The notes under the pieces are model-generated. The model saw nothing but the letters and a program-made list of their open reading frames with translations, did no database searches and was not told the DNA's origin. Of a stretch of DNA of 64,000 bases, positions 7,625 to 15,497 are shown in pieces (the first letter of the stretch is position 1; each line of letters opens with the position of its first letter). The stretch spans positions 1,054,001 through 1,118,000 of the forward strand of contig NZ_CP025394.1 in NCBI RefSeq assembly GCF_002943525.1. The letters are read 5' to 3'. This stretch comes from Kitasatospora sp. MMS16-BH015 (GTDB lineage: Bacteria > Actinomycetota > Actinomycetes > Streptomycetales > Streptomycetaceae). The position numbers were made by a program, and so were the translations under genes.

Positions 7625-10600
7625 ATGACGGTGGACGGCACGGAGGACGGCGGCGTCCGGGGGCTGCGGGCCTGGGTCGCGGACGCGGAGCGGCGGGCCA
7701 AACGCCTGTTCCCCGTACTGCGGGGCGGGCCGGTGCCGCTCGGCGAGTGCGAGGACTCGATCTCCGAACTCGAGCAGCTGGTACCGCTGTTGGACCACGA
7801 TCCGGAGGCGCTGGCGGTGGCGAGCGCCTGGCTGGGCGTCGCGCTGGCCATGCGGCAGCAGGCCGGCGGCGGCACGGCGGCGGACCGCGACCGGGCGGAG
7901 TCGCTGCTGCGCGAGGTGCGCGACGCTGATACCACCCTGGGCTCGCTGACGCCTGCGGAGCACCGCAAATGGGCCGCACTGGCCCTGGCGGGCCTGGTCT
8001 CCCCGCTGCAGGACCAGCCGGGAGCCCGCGACGTGCCCGACCTCTCGGCCCTGCTCGACTTCATCCAACGGGTCGGCCCGGCCGGGATGTTCAGCGCGGG
8101 CCGCGAGATGCAGGCGCTGCTCGCGGAGGCCGCCGACCTGCCGCTGCCGGCCGAGGCACTCGCCGAGCTGCGGAAGCTACGGCAGGTGAGCGAGGCGCCG
8201 ACGCCCCAGGGCGTGGCCGAGCTGTTCGACGGCCTGCTGCCGCACGGCGACCCCTTCGCGGACGAGCTGCGCCGCCTGTTCACCACCCCCGGATCACCCG
8301 GCACCCCCGGCCCGGCCGCACCACCGCCTTCCTCCCCCTCCTCGCCTTCCTCCCCGGGTCCGACGGGCACCGCCGGCCCGGCCGGCCTGCCGTCCTTCGA
8401 GGACCTGCGGCGGATCGCCACCGGGCTGGACGCCGTCAATGCGGCCACCCACGGCCTCGACTCAGCGCTGGACGGCACTGATCCCCACCGGGCGCTCAAC
8501 GACCTGCTCGCCCGCCTACAGGCCGTCCAGGAGCAGCCGCCCCCGGGCTTCGACCCGACGCGGCACCTGGAGGCGCTCAGGGCCCTGCTGCTCGGCCTCA
8601 GCCCGGCGGCCGGCGGCTCGCGCCAGGACCACGAGGCCGCGCGCCGACACCTGTCGGCCGTCGAGGAGGGTCTGGCCGCGATCCGGGGCAAGCTGCCGCC
8701 CGGGGTCGGGGACCCGATGGTGCTGGCCCGGGTGATGCGGATCTACGACCGCATCGTCGCTCTCGAACCGACCGTCGCCACCCCGGCCGCCATCGAGACC
8801 GCCCGCACCCTGGTGGCCGAGGCCGAGCAGTTGGCGGCCGAGATCGGCGAGGGGTTCTTCCGGGGCCTCGGCCTGCTGACCCTCGGCGCGGCCCGGGCCA
8901 AGCTCGGCCTGCTCACCCGCGACCGCGCGCTGCTGCTGGCCGGGGTGACCGGCTTCGAGGAGGGCACGGCCGCGCTCCGGGCGGCCGGCCCACCGTTCGG
9001 CACGCAGATCCCCGTGCCGGCCCTTCCCCACCTCGGCCTGCTGCGCGAGGCGCTGGCCGAACAGCCCTCGACCGCCGGCTCGAACCGGGAACCCGCACCG
9101 GACCCGGAGCCCGCTCCCCCGCACGCCCCGGCCGAGGAGGCGTACCAAGCCGCGCTCGCCCTGGGCCTCCGGTACGGGCAGACCCGGGACCGGGCGCTGC
9201 TGGACCGGATGATCGTCGAACTGGAGCGGCTCCGGGCCGCCGTCCGGGCGGGCCAGGCGCCCCGGATCGCCACCGAGGTGCTCTGGTACCTGGCCGAGGC
9301 GTACCGGGCGCGCTCGGTCGCCGACGACGACGTCCGGGATCTCACCGCGCTGGAGGCCGCCAAGGAGGCACTCACCGCGCTCGCCGCCGACGTCCTCCTC
9401 CAGGCCGGCGCCGAGCACGGGCTCACCGCCGCCCGTACGGGCGCCAGCCGGGGCGTGACGGCCGCGCTCTGGGCCGTCTCCCAGGGCCGGCTCCACGAGG
9501 CCGTGGCCGCACTGGAGTCGGGCCGCGCACTGGTGCTGCACGCCGCCTCCACCTCGGCCGCCGTCCCCGAACTCCTCGACCGGGACGGCCACCACACCCT
9601 GGCCACGGCCTGGCGGACCGCGACCGCCGGCACCCCCACCGACGACGCACCCACCGACCACGCACCCACCGACAGCAGCGCCACCGAAAGCACCGATGCC
9701 GAGAGCACCGATGCCGAAAGCGTCCCCGCCGAACTACCCAGCACCCTGCGCCGCCAGGCCCTGGAGGCGCTCGGTTACCGGCGGGCGGACGGCCTGCTGA
9801 CCGCCCCCACCCTGGCCGAACTCTCCGACGCGCTGGCCGACAGCGACACCGACGCCCTGCTCTACCTGATCCCCGGCGACGCCGTCGCCCCCGGCGTGGT
9901 GCTCGCGGTCGCCCCAGCGCTCGGCGCCGGGGCCGCCGCCCAGGAGCAGCTCGGCGAGGCCCAGAGCGCCCCGCTCGAACGCTACCTGGACGCCGCCGCC
10001 GCGTACGACGCGGCGGGCACCGCACCGGGCGGCGGCGCGGTGCCCGGCGCGGCGGATCCGGCGCTGCGGCGGGCCTGGGAGGAGGCGCTCACCGCGCTCT
10101 GCGACTGGGCCGCCACCGTGGTCGGCCCGGTGCTCGACCAACTGGGCCGGGAACTGGCGCCCGACGGAAGGCCGTTGCGGATCGTCCTGGTCCCGTGCGG
10201 GCGGCTCGGGATCGTGCCCTGGCACGCCGCCCGGCGCGCCGACGGCGGGCCCCGGCCGTACCTCTGCCAGCGGGCCGTGATCAGCTACGCCGCCTCGGGC
10301 AGCCAGCTGCTGCGCACGCTGCGGCGCACCCCCCGGCCGCCGGCGGCGGCACCGGTCCTGCTGGCCGACCCGACCCAGAGCCTGCTGTACGCCGAGATCG
10401 AGGTGCTGGCCCTGCGGGACTCCTTCTACCCGACGGCCCGACTGGGCGGTGCTTTCTGGGAGTTGAGCCCGGAGGAGCTGACGCCGAGCACCCCGGAGGC
10501 CGTCCTCGACCACCTCGCCGAGGGCGTCTCGGTGCTGCACGTCGCCACCCACGGCTCGGCGGGCACCAGCCCCACCGCCTCCGCCCTCCACCTGCTCGCC

Positions 10601-11035
10601 CCGGAGCACACTCCCGCGCAGCTCACCGTCACCCGCCTGATCGAGTCCCAGCAGGCCCGACACCCCGGCCCGGACGGGCCGTTGGTGGTCCTGAGCGCCT
10701 GCCAGACCGACCTCTCCACCCGCGACCACGACGAGGCGCTCACCCTCACCACGGGGTTCATCACGGCCGGCGCCCGGGACGTGGTCGGCTCCCGCTGGTC
10801 CACCACCGACGGCGCCTCGGCCCTGCTGATGGCGGTGTTCCACCACCACCTCAACGTCGACCGCCTCAGCCCGGTGGACGCCCTGCGGGCCGCCCAGCTC
10901 TGGATGCTCGACCCGCAGCGGCAGAACCCGGGCTGCCTCCGCGGCGAGCTGCTCCGCGAACTGGACCGCCCCGACCTCGACCGGCTCCCCCACTGGGCCG
11001 CCTTCATCCACCAGGGCCACCCCGGCCCCGCCTGA
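7625..11035 (+). CDS. Large CHAT-domain (caspase-like) protein
   Basis: A 1136-residue cytosolic protein. ATG 7625 is preferred over the in-frame GTG at 7595 because GGGGGAG sits 7 nt upstream. The first 600 or so residues are Ala/Leu/Arg-rich helices suggesting TPR-like repeats, interrupted by a Pro/Ser linker at about residues 220-250. A low-complexity linker (PTD, TES and AES repeats) lies near residue 680. The C-terminal 300 residues form a CHAT domain with the catalytic histidine in LHVATHGS (about residue 973) and the cysteine in VLSACQTD (about 1023). CHAT proteases are caspase-like and occur in immune, stress and regulatory systems. No partner gene is adjacent, so the target is unknown. 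Confidence 0.85.
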   Translation: MTVDGTEDGGVRGLRAWVADAERRAKRLFPVLRGGPVPLGECEDSISELEQLVPLLDHDPEALAVASAWLGVALAMRQQAGGGTAADRDRAESLLREVRDADTTLGSLTPAEHRKWAALALAGLVSPLQDQPGARDVPDLSALLDFIQRVGPAGMFSAGREMQALLAEAADLPLPAEALAELRKLRQVSEAPTPQGVAELFDGLLPHGDPFADELRRLFTTPGSPGTPGPAAPPPSSPSSPSSPGPTGTAGPAGLPSFEDLRRIATGLDAVNAATHGLDSALDGTDPHRALNDLLARLQAVQEQPPPGFDPTRHLEALRALLLGLSPAAGGSRQDHEAARRHLSAVEEGLAAIRGKLPPGVGDPMVLARVMRIYDRIVALEPTVATPAAIETARTLVAEAEQLAAEIGEGFFRGLGLLTLGAARAKLGLLTRDRALLLAGVTGFEEGTAALRAAGPPFGTQIPVPALPHLGLLREALAEQPSTAGSNREPAPDPEPAPPHAPAEEAYQAALALGLRYGQTRDRALLDRMIVELERLRAAVRAGQAPRIATEVLWYLAEAYRARSVADDDVRDLTALEAAKEALTALAADVLLQAGAEHGLTAARTGASRGVTAALWAVSQGRLHEAVAALESGRALVLHAASTSAAVPELLDRDGHHTLATAWRTATAGTPTDDAPTDHAPTDSSATESTDAESTDAESVPAELPSTLRRQALEALGYRRADGLLTAPTLAELSDALADSDTDALLYLIPGDAVAPGVVLAVAPALGAGAAAQEQLGEAQSAPLERYLDAAAAYDAAGTAPGGGAVPGAADPALRRAWEEALTALCDWAATVVGPVLDQLGRELAPDGRPLRIVLVPCGRLGIVPWHAARRADGGPRPYLCQRAVISYAASGSQLLRTLRRTPRPPAAAPVLLADPTQSLLYAEIEVLALRDSFYPTARLGGAFWELSPEELTPSTPEAVLDHLAEGVSVLHVATHGSAGTSPTASALHLLAPEHTPAQLTVTRLIESQQARHPGPDGPLVVLSACQTDLSTRDHDEALTLTTGFITAGARDVVGSRWSTTDGASALLMAVFHHHLNVDRLSPVDALRAAQLWMLDPQRQNPGCLRGELLRELDRPDLDRLPHWAAFIHQGHPGPA

Positions 11036-11143
11036 CCCCTCACCGCCGCAACTCGCCGCCGGACGGCGGAGGGTGCTGGCCCGGCGGCGGCCGGGGTGCT
11101 GCACTGGCCTCTCTCATCCTCATCCCGGAAGGAGATCGGTGCG

Positions 11144-11866
11144 GTGACGGACGGACAGGGTGTGCCACGGTTCGACGGGCTGAACGCGATGGTGATCAAC
11201 TGCACGCTCAAGCGCTCGCCCGAGCGCAGCCACACCCAGGGGCTGATCGACATCAGCCGGGGCATCATGGAGCGCCAGGGCGTCGGCGTCGAGGTGGTCC
11301 GCGCGGTCGACCTCAACCTCGCGACCGGCGTCTGGCCGGACATGACCGAGCACGGCTGGGAGACCGACGAGTGGCCGGTGCTCTACTCCCGGGTGATGGC
11401 CGCCGACATCCTGATCCTCACCGGCCCGGTCTGGCTCGGTGACAACTCCTCGGTGATGAAGCAGGTGATCGAGCGGCTCTACGCCTGCTCCTCGATCCTC
11501 AACGAGCACGGCCAGTACGCCTACTACGGCCGGGTCGGCGGCTGCCTGATCACCGGCAACGAGGACGGCGCCAAGCACTGCGCGATGAACGTGCTCTACA
11601 GCCTCCAGCACCTCGGCTACACCATCCCGCCGCAGGCCGACGCCGCCTGGGTCGGCGAGGCGGGCCCCGGCCCCTCCTACCTCGACCCGGGCTCGGGCGG
11701 CCCGGAGAACGACTTCACCAACCGCAACACCACCTTCATGACCTGGAACCTGATGCACCTGGCGAAGCTGCTCAAGCAGTCCGGCGGCATCCCCGCGTAC
11801 GGCAACCAGCGCTCGGAGTGGGACGCCGGCTGCCGCTTCGACTTCGAGAACCCCGAACACCGCTGA
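11144..11866 (+). CDS. NAD(P)H-dependent FMN reductase / flavodoxin-fold protein
   Basis: A 240-residue protein; GTG 11144 has AAGGAG 9 nt upstream. A beta-strand followed by INCTLKRSPERSHT matches the phosphate-binding loop of flavodoxin-fold reductases. ILILTGPVWLGDNSSVMKQVIERL is the second FMN-contacting segment typical of the family, quoted here only as a landmark around residues 89-112. GGCLITGNEDGAKHC follows near residue 140. It probably uses NAD(P)H to reduce FMN or a quinone. It lies 108 bp after the CHAT gene and converges on the subtilase gene, so a role in the neighbouring peptide-maturation locus is possible but unsupported. Confidence 0.8.
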   Translation: MTDGQGVPRFDGLNAMVINCTLKRSPERSHTQGLIDISRGIMERQGVGVEVVRAVDLNLATGVWPDMTEHGWETDEWPVLYSRVMAADILILTGPVWLGDNSSVMKQVIERLYACSSILNEHGQYAYYGRVGGCLITGNEDGAKHCAMNVLYSLQHLGYTIPPQADAAWVGEAGPGPSYLDPGSGGPENDFTNRNTTFMTWNLMHLAKLLKQSGGIPAYGNQRSEWDAGCRFDFENPEHR

Positions 11867-11886
11867 CAGCCGCTCCCCCGGATCCG

Positions 11887-12837
11887 TCAGCCCCGCAGGC
11901 GCTCGTACGCGGACCAGGCGTCCAGCAGGGGCGGCACCACCGAGCGCCGTGCGGATGCGCGGGCGGTGCCGTGCAACACGGCCGCGCGGACCTCGGCCGG
12001 GGTGGCCCGGGGGAAGCAGGAGAGCAGCAGGGCGAGGGTGCCGACCACGTACGGGACGGCCACGCTGGTGCCCGAGAGCACCATTGGGCGCTCGCCCGGG
12101 TCGAGCTCCACCACGGCCCGTCCCGGTGCGCCGAGGCCGCGGGTGCCGATCGAGCCGCCGAGGTTGGACAGGCCCATCGGGCGGCGCCGGTCGTCGTATC
12201 CGACGACCGGGATGGTCCAGGGGTGCCGGGTCAGCGCGGAACCGCCCAGTCGGCCCTGGTTGCCGGCCGCGACGACGGTGAGCACCCCGCGCGCCGCTGC
12301 GTGGTCGAGAGCGGCCGTCAGCTCGCGATGCCCGCTGCTGGACGGCCGCTCGGGCGCCACACTCAGGTTGAGCACCCTGGCGCCGGCCTCGACGGCCTGC
12401 ACCACGGCGGCGGCCAACTCCTCCGCCGGAGCGCTCAGCGGGATGGGCCGACCTGCCGACCCCGCCGCCCCGGCCGGGCCTGCCGACCCGGCCGACGCGG
12501 CGACCGGATCGGCGCGGTGGCCGGTGAAGATCGGACGGATCAGCAGGGTGCAGTCGGGGCAGATGCCCGGTGACGGCGAGGCGCGGTCGGCGCTCAGCAC
12601 ACCAGCGATGAAGCTGCCGTGCACGCAGGGTCCGTCACCCGCGCTCGCGCAGACGGCCCCGGCGCCGGCCCCGTCGGCCGCGGCGCCCGGTCGGCCGGGC
12701 AGGACGCGTAACCGCCGCCCCGCGAAGGCGGGTTGTCCGACCGCCACCAAGCCGTCGAGCAACCCGACGGCGACCTCCGGCCGACCGGCACTGCGCGCCA
12801 TCAGCGGTGCGAGCCCAACCAGGTCGAGCGGCCTCAC
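11887..12837 (-). CDS. Subtilisin-like (S8) protease of the PatA/PatG cyanobactin-maturation type
   Basis: A 316-residue protein. GTG 12837 overlaps the stop of the upstream Cys-rich peptide (GTGA). The longer frame to 12972 would run through that gene. The catalytic triad is visible: Asp in VAVGLLDG (about residue 30), His in VHGSFIAGVL (about 78) and Ser in LSGTSVAVP (about 267), with the oxyanion Asn in VVAAGNQG. There is no signal peptide and no propeptide, so it is cytosolic. GLLDGLVAVGQPAF and the HGS segment followed by SPSPGICPDCTLLIRPIF match the PatA/PatG subtilases that cut cyanobactin precursor peptides, rather than secreted subtilisins. Coupling to the peptide gene points to that peptide as substrate. 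The fold is clear; the substrate is inferred. Confidence 0.82.
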   Translation of the reverse strand: MRPLDLVGLAPLMARSAGRPEVAVGLLDGLVAVGQPAFAGRRLRVLPGRPGAAADGAGAGAVCASAGDGPCVHGSFIAGVLSADRASPSPGICPDCTLLIRPIFTGHRADPVAASAGSAGPAGAAGSAGRPIPLSAPAEELAAAVVQAVEAGARVLNLSVAPERPSSSGHRELTAALDHAAARGVLTVVAAGNQGRLGGSALTRHPWTIPVVGYDDRRRPMGLSNLGGSIGTRGLGAPGRAVVELDPGERPMVLSGTSVAVPYVVGTLALLLSCFPRATPAEVRAAVLHGTARASARRSVVPPLLDAWSAYERLRG

Positions 12838-13103
12838 AAGGTCAGGTCCGGGCAGGTCGCATAGCAGTCCTTCAGGCAGTCGTGACACTTCCGGCCGAAC
12901 GGCGCCCCCAGGCAGAGGGAGGAGCAGGACACCCGACACTCGGGGACGCAGGCCGGGTCGACCGCCGGCCACGGGTCCCTACCCGACCTCGCGGACGGTA
13001 CCAAGGCCTCCGCCCGCGCCCGCCCGCCCCGGGAGAGTCCCGCGCGGTAGTGCCCCCGGCTCCGGTAGACCGCCGCCTCGGCGGTGAATCCTGGCATCCT
13101 CAT
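12834..13103 (-). CDS. Cys-rich precursor-like peptide 1 (PGF leader)
   Basis: An 89-residue protein. ATG 13103 is chosen because GAGGTG precedes it by about 9 nt. The N-terminus MRMPGFTAEAAVYRS resembles the leader of the second Cys-rich peptide encoded at 14697. An Arg/Ala/Gly-rich middle of about 35 residues is followed by a C-terminal core with eight cysteines spaced C-x3-C-x3-C-x3-C-x8-C-x2-C-x3-C-x3-C, ending PDLTL. There is no Sec signal. The layout (conserved leader, variable linker, Cys-rich core) is that of a ribosomal peptide precursor. The cysteines could form disulfides, bind metal or carry modifications; which is not visible. Confidence 0.75.
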   Translation of the reverse strand: MRMPGFTAEAAVYRSRGHYRAGLSRGGRARAEALVPSARSGRDPWPAVDPACVPECRVSCSSLCLGAPFGRKCHDCLKDCYATCPDLTL

Positions 13104-13187
13104 CGGTACACACCTCGTCTCGGTACGGGCCCGCAGGCCCATCGAGCCCTGGGCGGGAGTGCTCCTCCCCGCCCGTCCCGGCTCCGC

Positions 13188-14201
13188 TCAGCGGTCGTAG
13201 TAGGCCGCCAACTTCCGCACCACGAAGGGAAACTCCTCGGTGCAGTCCAATCGCACGGCGAACTTCTCCGTGACGTCGCGCTGGCGGTGCGTGTAGGAGA
13301 GCACCACGTCGAGGATCCGGCGGGCGCCACTGAGTCTCGAGTCGAGGACCTCGACCGCGCTGAGCGCGGAGTTGCCCGCGAACGCCTCCACGGTCTTGTG
13401 GTAGATCCCCTGGTACCGGACGGCCAGGTAGTTGACCGCGCGGTGCTCGTCGGTGTCGCCGGCATTGTCGCCCAAGTTCAGGATCCGGCCGAGGAGTTCA
13501 TGGGAGGCGGCCTCGAACCGGTCGGCCGGGATCTGTTCGGGCCGCTCAATCGCGCCGATCAACTCCGTGCTGTCGAAGGAGTAGAGCTGGTCGAAGAAGA
13601 CCACCGGGAGCGTCAGGCCGTTGCAGAACGAGGGCGGCGCCAACGGCCCGCGCAGGCCGATCACCACGTCCAGGTCCGTCGGCCGCGGGTCGGGCCGGAC
13701 GGCGTCCACCAGCAGCGCGAAGTCGGCCGGATCGCGGGGGCGCAGCAGATAGGTGTCAAGGCCCTGGATGTTCAGCACGTAACACAACTGCCGTGCAAGG
13801 TACCGGTTCTCGGGCTGGGAGATGACCGAGTGCACGGTCTGCCGGTCGCTCAGCCCCGAGGTCTCCAACCGGCCGACGGCCTGCGCCAGCTCCTTCTCGA
13901 CCCCCAGGCTCGGGAAACGGAAGTCGATCTGGCCGATCGCGTAGACGAAGGCGGGTTGTTCCGCTGCTGCGGCGGGTTGCCCTCCGCCCGGGCCACCGCA
14001 CCCGCAGGCCGGGGCGACGGGGGCGGAGGCGGGTTCGAGGCGGCCGGGTGGATCCGCCCAGGCTCCGCCGTAGACCGGATCCGACGCTAACTGCCCGCCG
14101 GCCGCTGGCGGTTCGATGCCCTTCGGCTCGACTGCCGTCGGCCCCACCGCGCCCGTGGCGCGGGGCGGCACCGGCCCCTGGAGGTCCTGGTCCTCTTCCA
14201 T
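13188..14201 (-). CDS. PatG C-terminal-domain-like protein (stand-alone)
   Basis: A 337-residue protein; ATG 14201 follows GAGGAGG at 5 nt. The first 95 or so residues are low complexity (Pro, Ala, Gly) and include ACGCGG. The rest begins FVYAIGQIDFRF and continues through CYVLNIQGLDTYLLRP, LLGRILNLGDNAGDTDEHRA, NYLAVRYQGIYHKTVEAF and a final beta segment. This matches what I recall of the C-terminal domain of the cyanobactin macrocyclase PatG (order YxYAxGxI, then LNxxxTPIYA, then NxxxDRALNFAAT). In cyanobactins that domain is fused to a protease; here it is separate and the subtilase is encoded two genes downstream. It may bind the precursor or scaffold the protease. The identification rests on remembered motif order. 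Confidence 0.7.
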   Translation of the reverse strand: MEEDQDLQGPVPPRATGAVGPTAVEPKGIEPPAAGGQLASDPVYGGAWADPPGRLEPASAPVAPACGCGGPGGGQPAAAAEQPAFVYAIGQIDFRFPSLGVEKELAQAVGRLETSGLSDRQTVHSVISQPENRYLARQLCYVLNIQGLDTYLLRPRDPADFALLVDAVRPDPRPTDLDVVIGLRGPLAPPSFCNGLTLPVVFFDQLYSFDSTELIGAIERPEQIPADRFEAASHELLGRILNLGDNAGDTDEHRAVNYLAVRYQGIYHKTVEAFAGNSALSAVEVLDSRLSGARRILDVVLSYTHRQRDVTEKFAVRLDCTEEFPFVVRKLAAYYDR

Positions 14202-14218
14202 CGCTGCCTCCTCGGAGG

Positions 14219-14449
14219 TCAGTACCGCTGCCGACGGCTCGGCCCACCGGACACGACCAGCCGGCGGTTCAGCGCGGCGGCGCGGCGCTCGCAGCCACCG
14301 CAGGGCCGGATGCCCAGCGTCGCGGTGACCCGCTTGACGGCGTCGCCGAGCCCGATCTCCTGGTCCGTGACGAAACCCGGCAGCCGGACCCGCCGCGGCG
14401 TGCGCCCGGAGGCCTGTTCGCGGTGCTCTCGCTGCTCACCGGTCGCCAT
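14219..14449 (-). CDS. Small GGCERR-motif protein (76 aa)
   Basis: ATG 14449 has GAGGAG 9 nt upstream; the stop lies 17 nt before the PatG-like gene, so it is the first gene of this minus-strand operon. After a basic N-terminus it reads RVRLPGFVTDQEIG, GDAVKRVTATLGI, then RPCGGCERRAAALNRR. The CGGCERR...LN segment is seen in many small actinobacterial proteins of unknown role, and its two cysteines could bind metal. It also contains an LPGF segment like the leaders of the Cys-rich peptides in this locus, so it may be a third precursor or a leader-mimicking adaptor. Confidence 0.65.
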   Translation of the reverse strand: MATGEQREHREQASGRTPRRVRLPGFVTDQEIGLGDAVKRVTATLGIRPCGGCERRAAALNRRLVVSGGPSRRQRY

Positions 14450-14696
14450 CTCGGATACTCCTCACCTGGTGTGGGCAGGAGGGAACTCGCACGCCGATGC
14501 CGTTCCGGAGACCGGGACCCGCTGCACGAGCGCGCACCCACGACGTCCCACACTTCCAGGCTCCGTCCGCACCGCCGTCCGCGCACCTCGGCGGGCCGAC
14601 CGTCCTAACCTGGAAGGAGAGGGTGCCGGCCCACCGCGGACACACCGTCGGACCGCCGGGCCCTTACCCGACCGGGCCGAGACGGGAGGACCCACC

Positions 14697-14975
14697 ATGA
14701 CCATCCCCGGATTCCACACCGAGCCGGCCGTCCACCCCACCGCCGTCCCCTACCGGTCACCCGGCCCGCCCCGCACCGCGCCCGCCGACCGCATCGCGCC
14801 GATGTTCACCCAGGAGCAGCTCGACCTGATCAACAGGTGCGAGCACGACTACGACCTCTGCGAGGACAGCTGCGCCCCGCTCATGGACAACTATTACGCC
14901 TGGCAGCCGTGCAACGCCGACTGCCTGCAGTCCTGGGTGATCTGCATGAATCCCGGTTCGGATCCGCAGGGCTAA
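14697..14975 (+). CDS. Cys-rich precursor-like peptide 2 (PGF leader, hairpin-like core)
   Basis: A 92-residue protein; ATG 14697 follows GGGAGGA at 6 nt. The N-terminus MTIPGFHTEPAV matches the first Cys-rich peptide (M-x-[IM]-P-G-F-x-x-E-x-A-V). The C-terminal core from residue 48 has six cysteines with mirror-symmetric spacing C-x6-C-x3-C-x12-C-x3-C-x6-C. The inner C-x3-C-x12-C-x3-C is the spacing of alpha-hairpinin-like peptides, in which two antiparallel helices are stapled by disulfides. The core is acidic and aromatic (EHDYDL, DNYYAW, LQSWVI). It is transcribed divergently from the protease operon with a shared intergenic region of about 250 bp. No signal peptide is seen. Confidence 0.75.
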   Translation: MTIPGFHTEPAVHPTAVPYRSPGPPRTAPADRIAPMFTQEQLDLINRCEHDYDLCEDSCAPLMDNYYAWQPCNADCLQSWVICMNPGSDPQG

Positions 14976-15161
14976 CGGCCATACGGGCTTGGCCGGGAGG
15001 TGATCCGCGTCCGCCCCCGGCGGATCGTGGCCTGGAACCCGGAGACCCGGGGTTCCGTCGCCCGCAGGGTCGGCTGAGGCCACGCGCCGGGCCGACGCCA
15101 CAGGCCGCGACCGCAGGCCGGTACGCTCGGGGCTTCTTCCGACCGAGCAGGAGTCCTGGCG

Positions 15162-15497
15162 ATGAGCGTGTACCGGCGAAGAGCGGGGCTCGTGGTGCTG
15201 ATGGGGCTGGTCGCCGGCGGGGTGGCCGACTGCGGACCCAACACCGACGCGTACGTGGCGCTGCAGAACGCGATGAAGACCCACCTCACCGACGTGGACC
15301 ACCGGCCGGTCGCCTCGGTGGCCTGCACGCCGCACGTGCACGACACCACCCGCGGCGACTCCGCCCACCTGCGCTGCACGGTGGTGTTCCAGGACGGCAG
15401 CTCGTACACCGCCGGTGCGACGATCAAGAACCAGAACGACGGCGGGCGGCACAACATGCCCGACCTCTACAGCTGGGACGCACCACCGGCGCCCTGA
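15162..15497 (+). CDS. Small exported protein or putative lipoprotein
   Basis: A 111-residue protein with a Sec-type N-terminus (YRRR, then LVVLMGLVAGGVADC). The VADC end looks like a lipobox except that Asp at -1 is unusual, so lipidation is doubtful. The mature part has three more cysteines or paired positions (VACTPHVHDTTRG, LRCTVVFQDGSSY) and resembles the small DUF4333-like secreted proteins of actinomycetes in size and in its central Cys-containing strand. Its 3' end overlaps the convergent alpha-galactosidase gene by 31 bases. Function unknown. Confidence 0.55.
   Translation: MSVYRRRAGLVVLMGLVAGGVADCGPNTDAYVALQNAMKTHLTDVDHRPVASVACTPHVHDTTRGDSAHLRCTVVFQDGSSYTAGATIKNQNDGGRHNMPDLYSWDAPPAP

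Noticed and set aside
12838..12972. N-terminal extension of the subtilase up to 12972
   Set aside because: It would overlap the Cys-rich peptide gene by about 140 bases. GTG 12837, coupled to the peptide stop, gives a product that starts like PatA-type proteases.
11144..15000. A full cyanobactin or lanthipeptide cluster
   Set aside because: No YcaO, LanM/LanB, radical-SAM or prenyltransferase gene is present; only the protease-type components can be supported.
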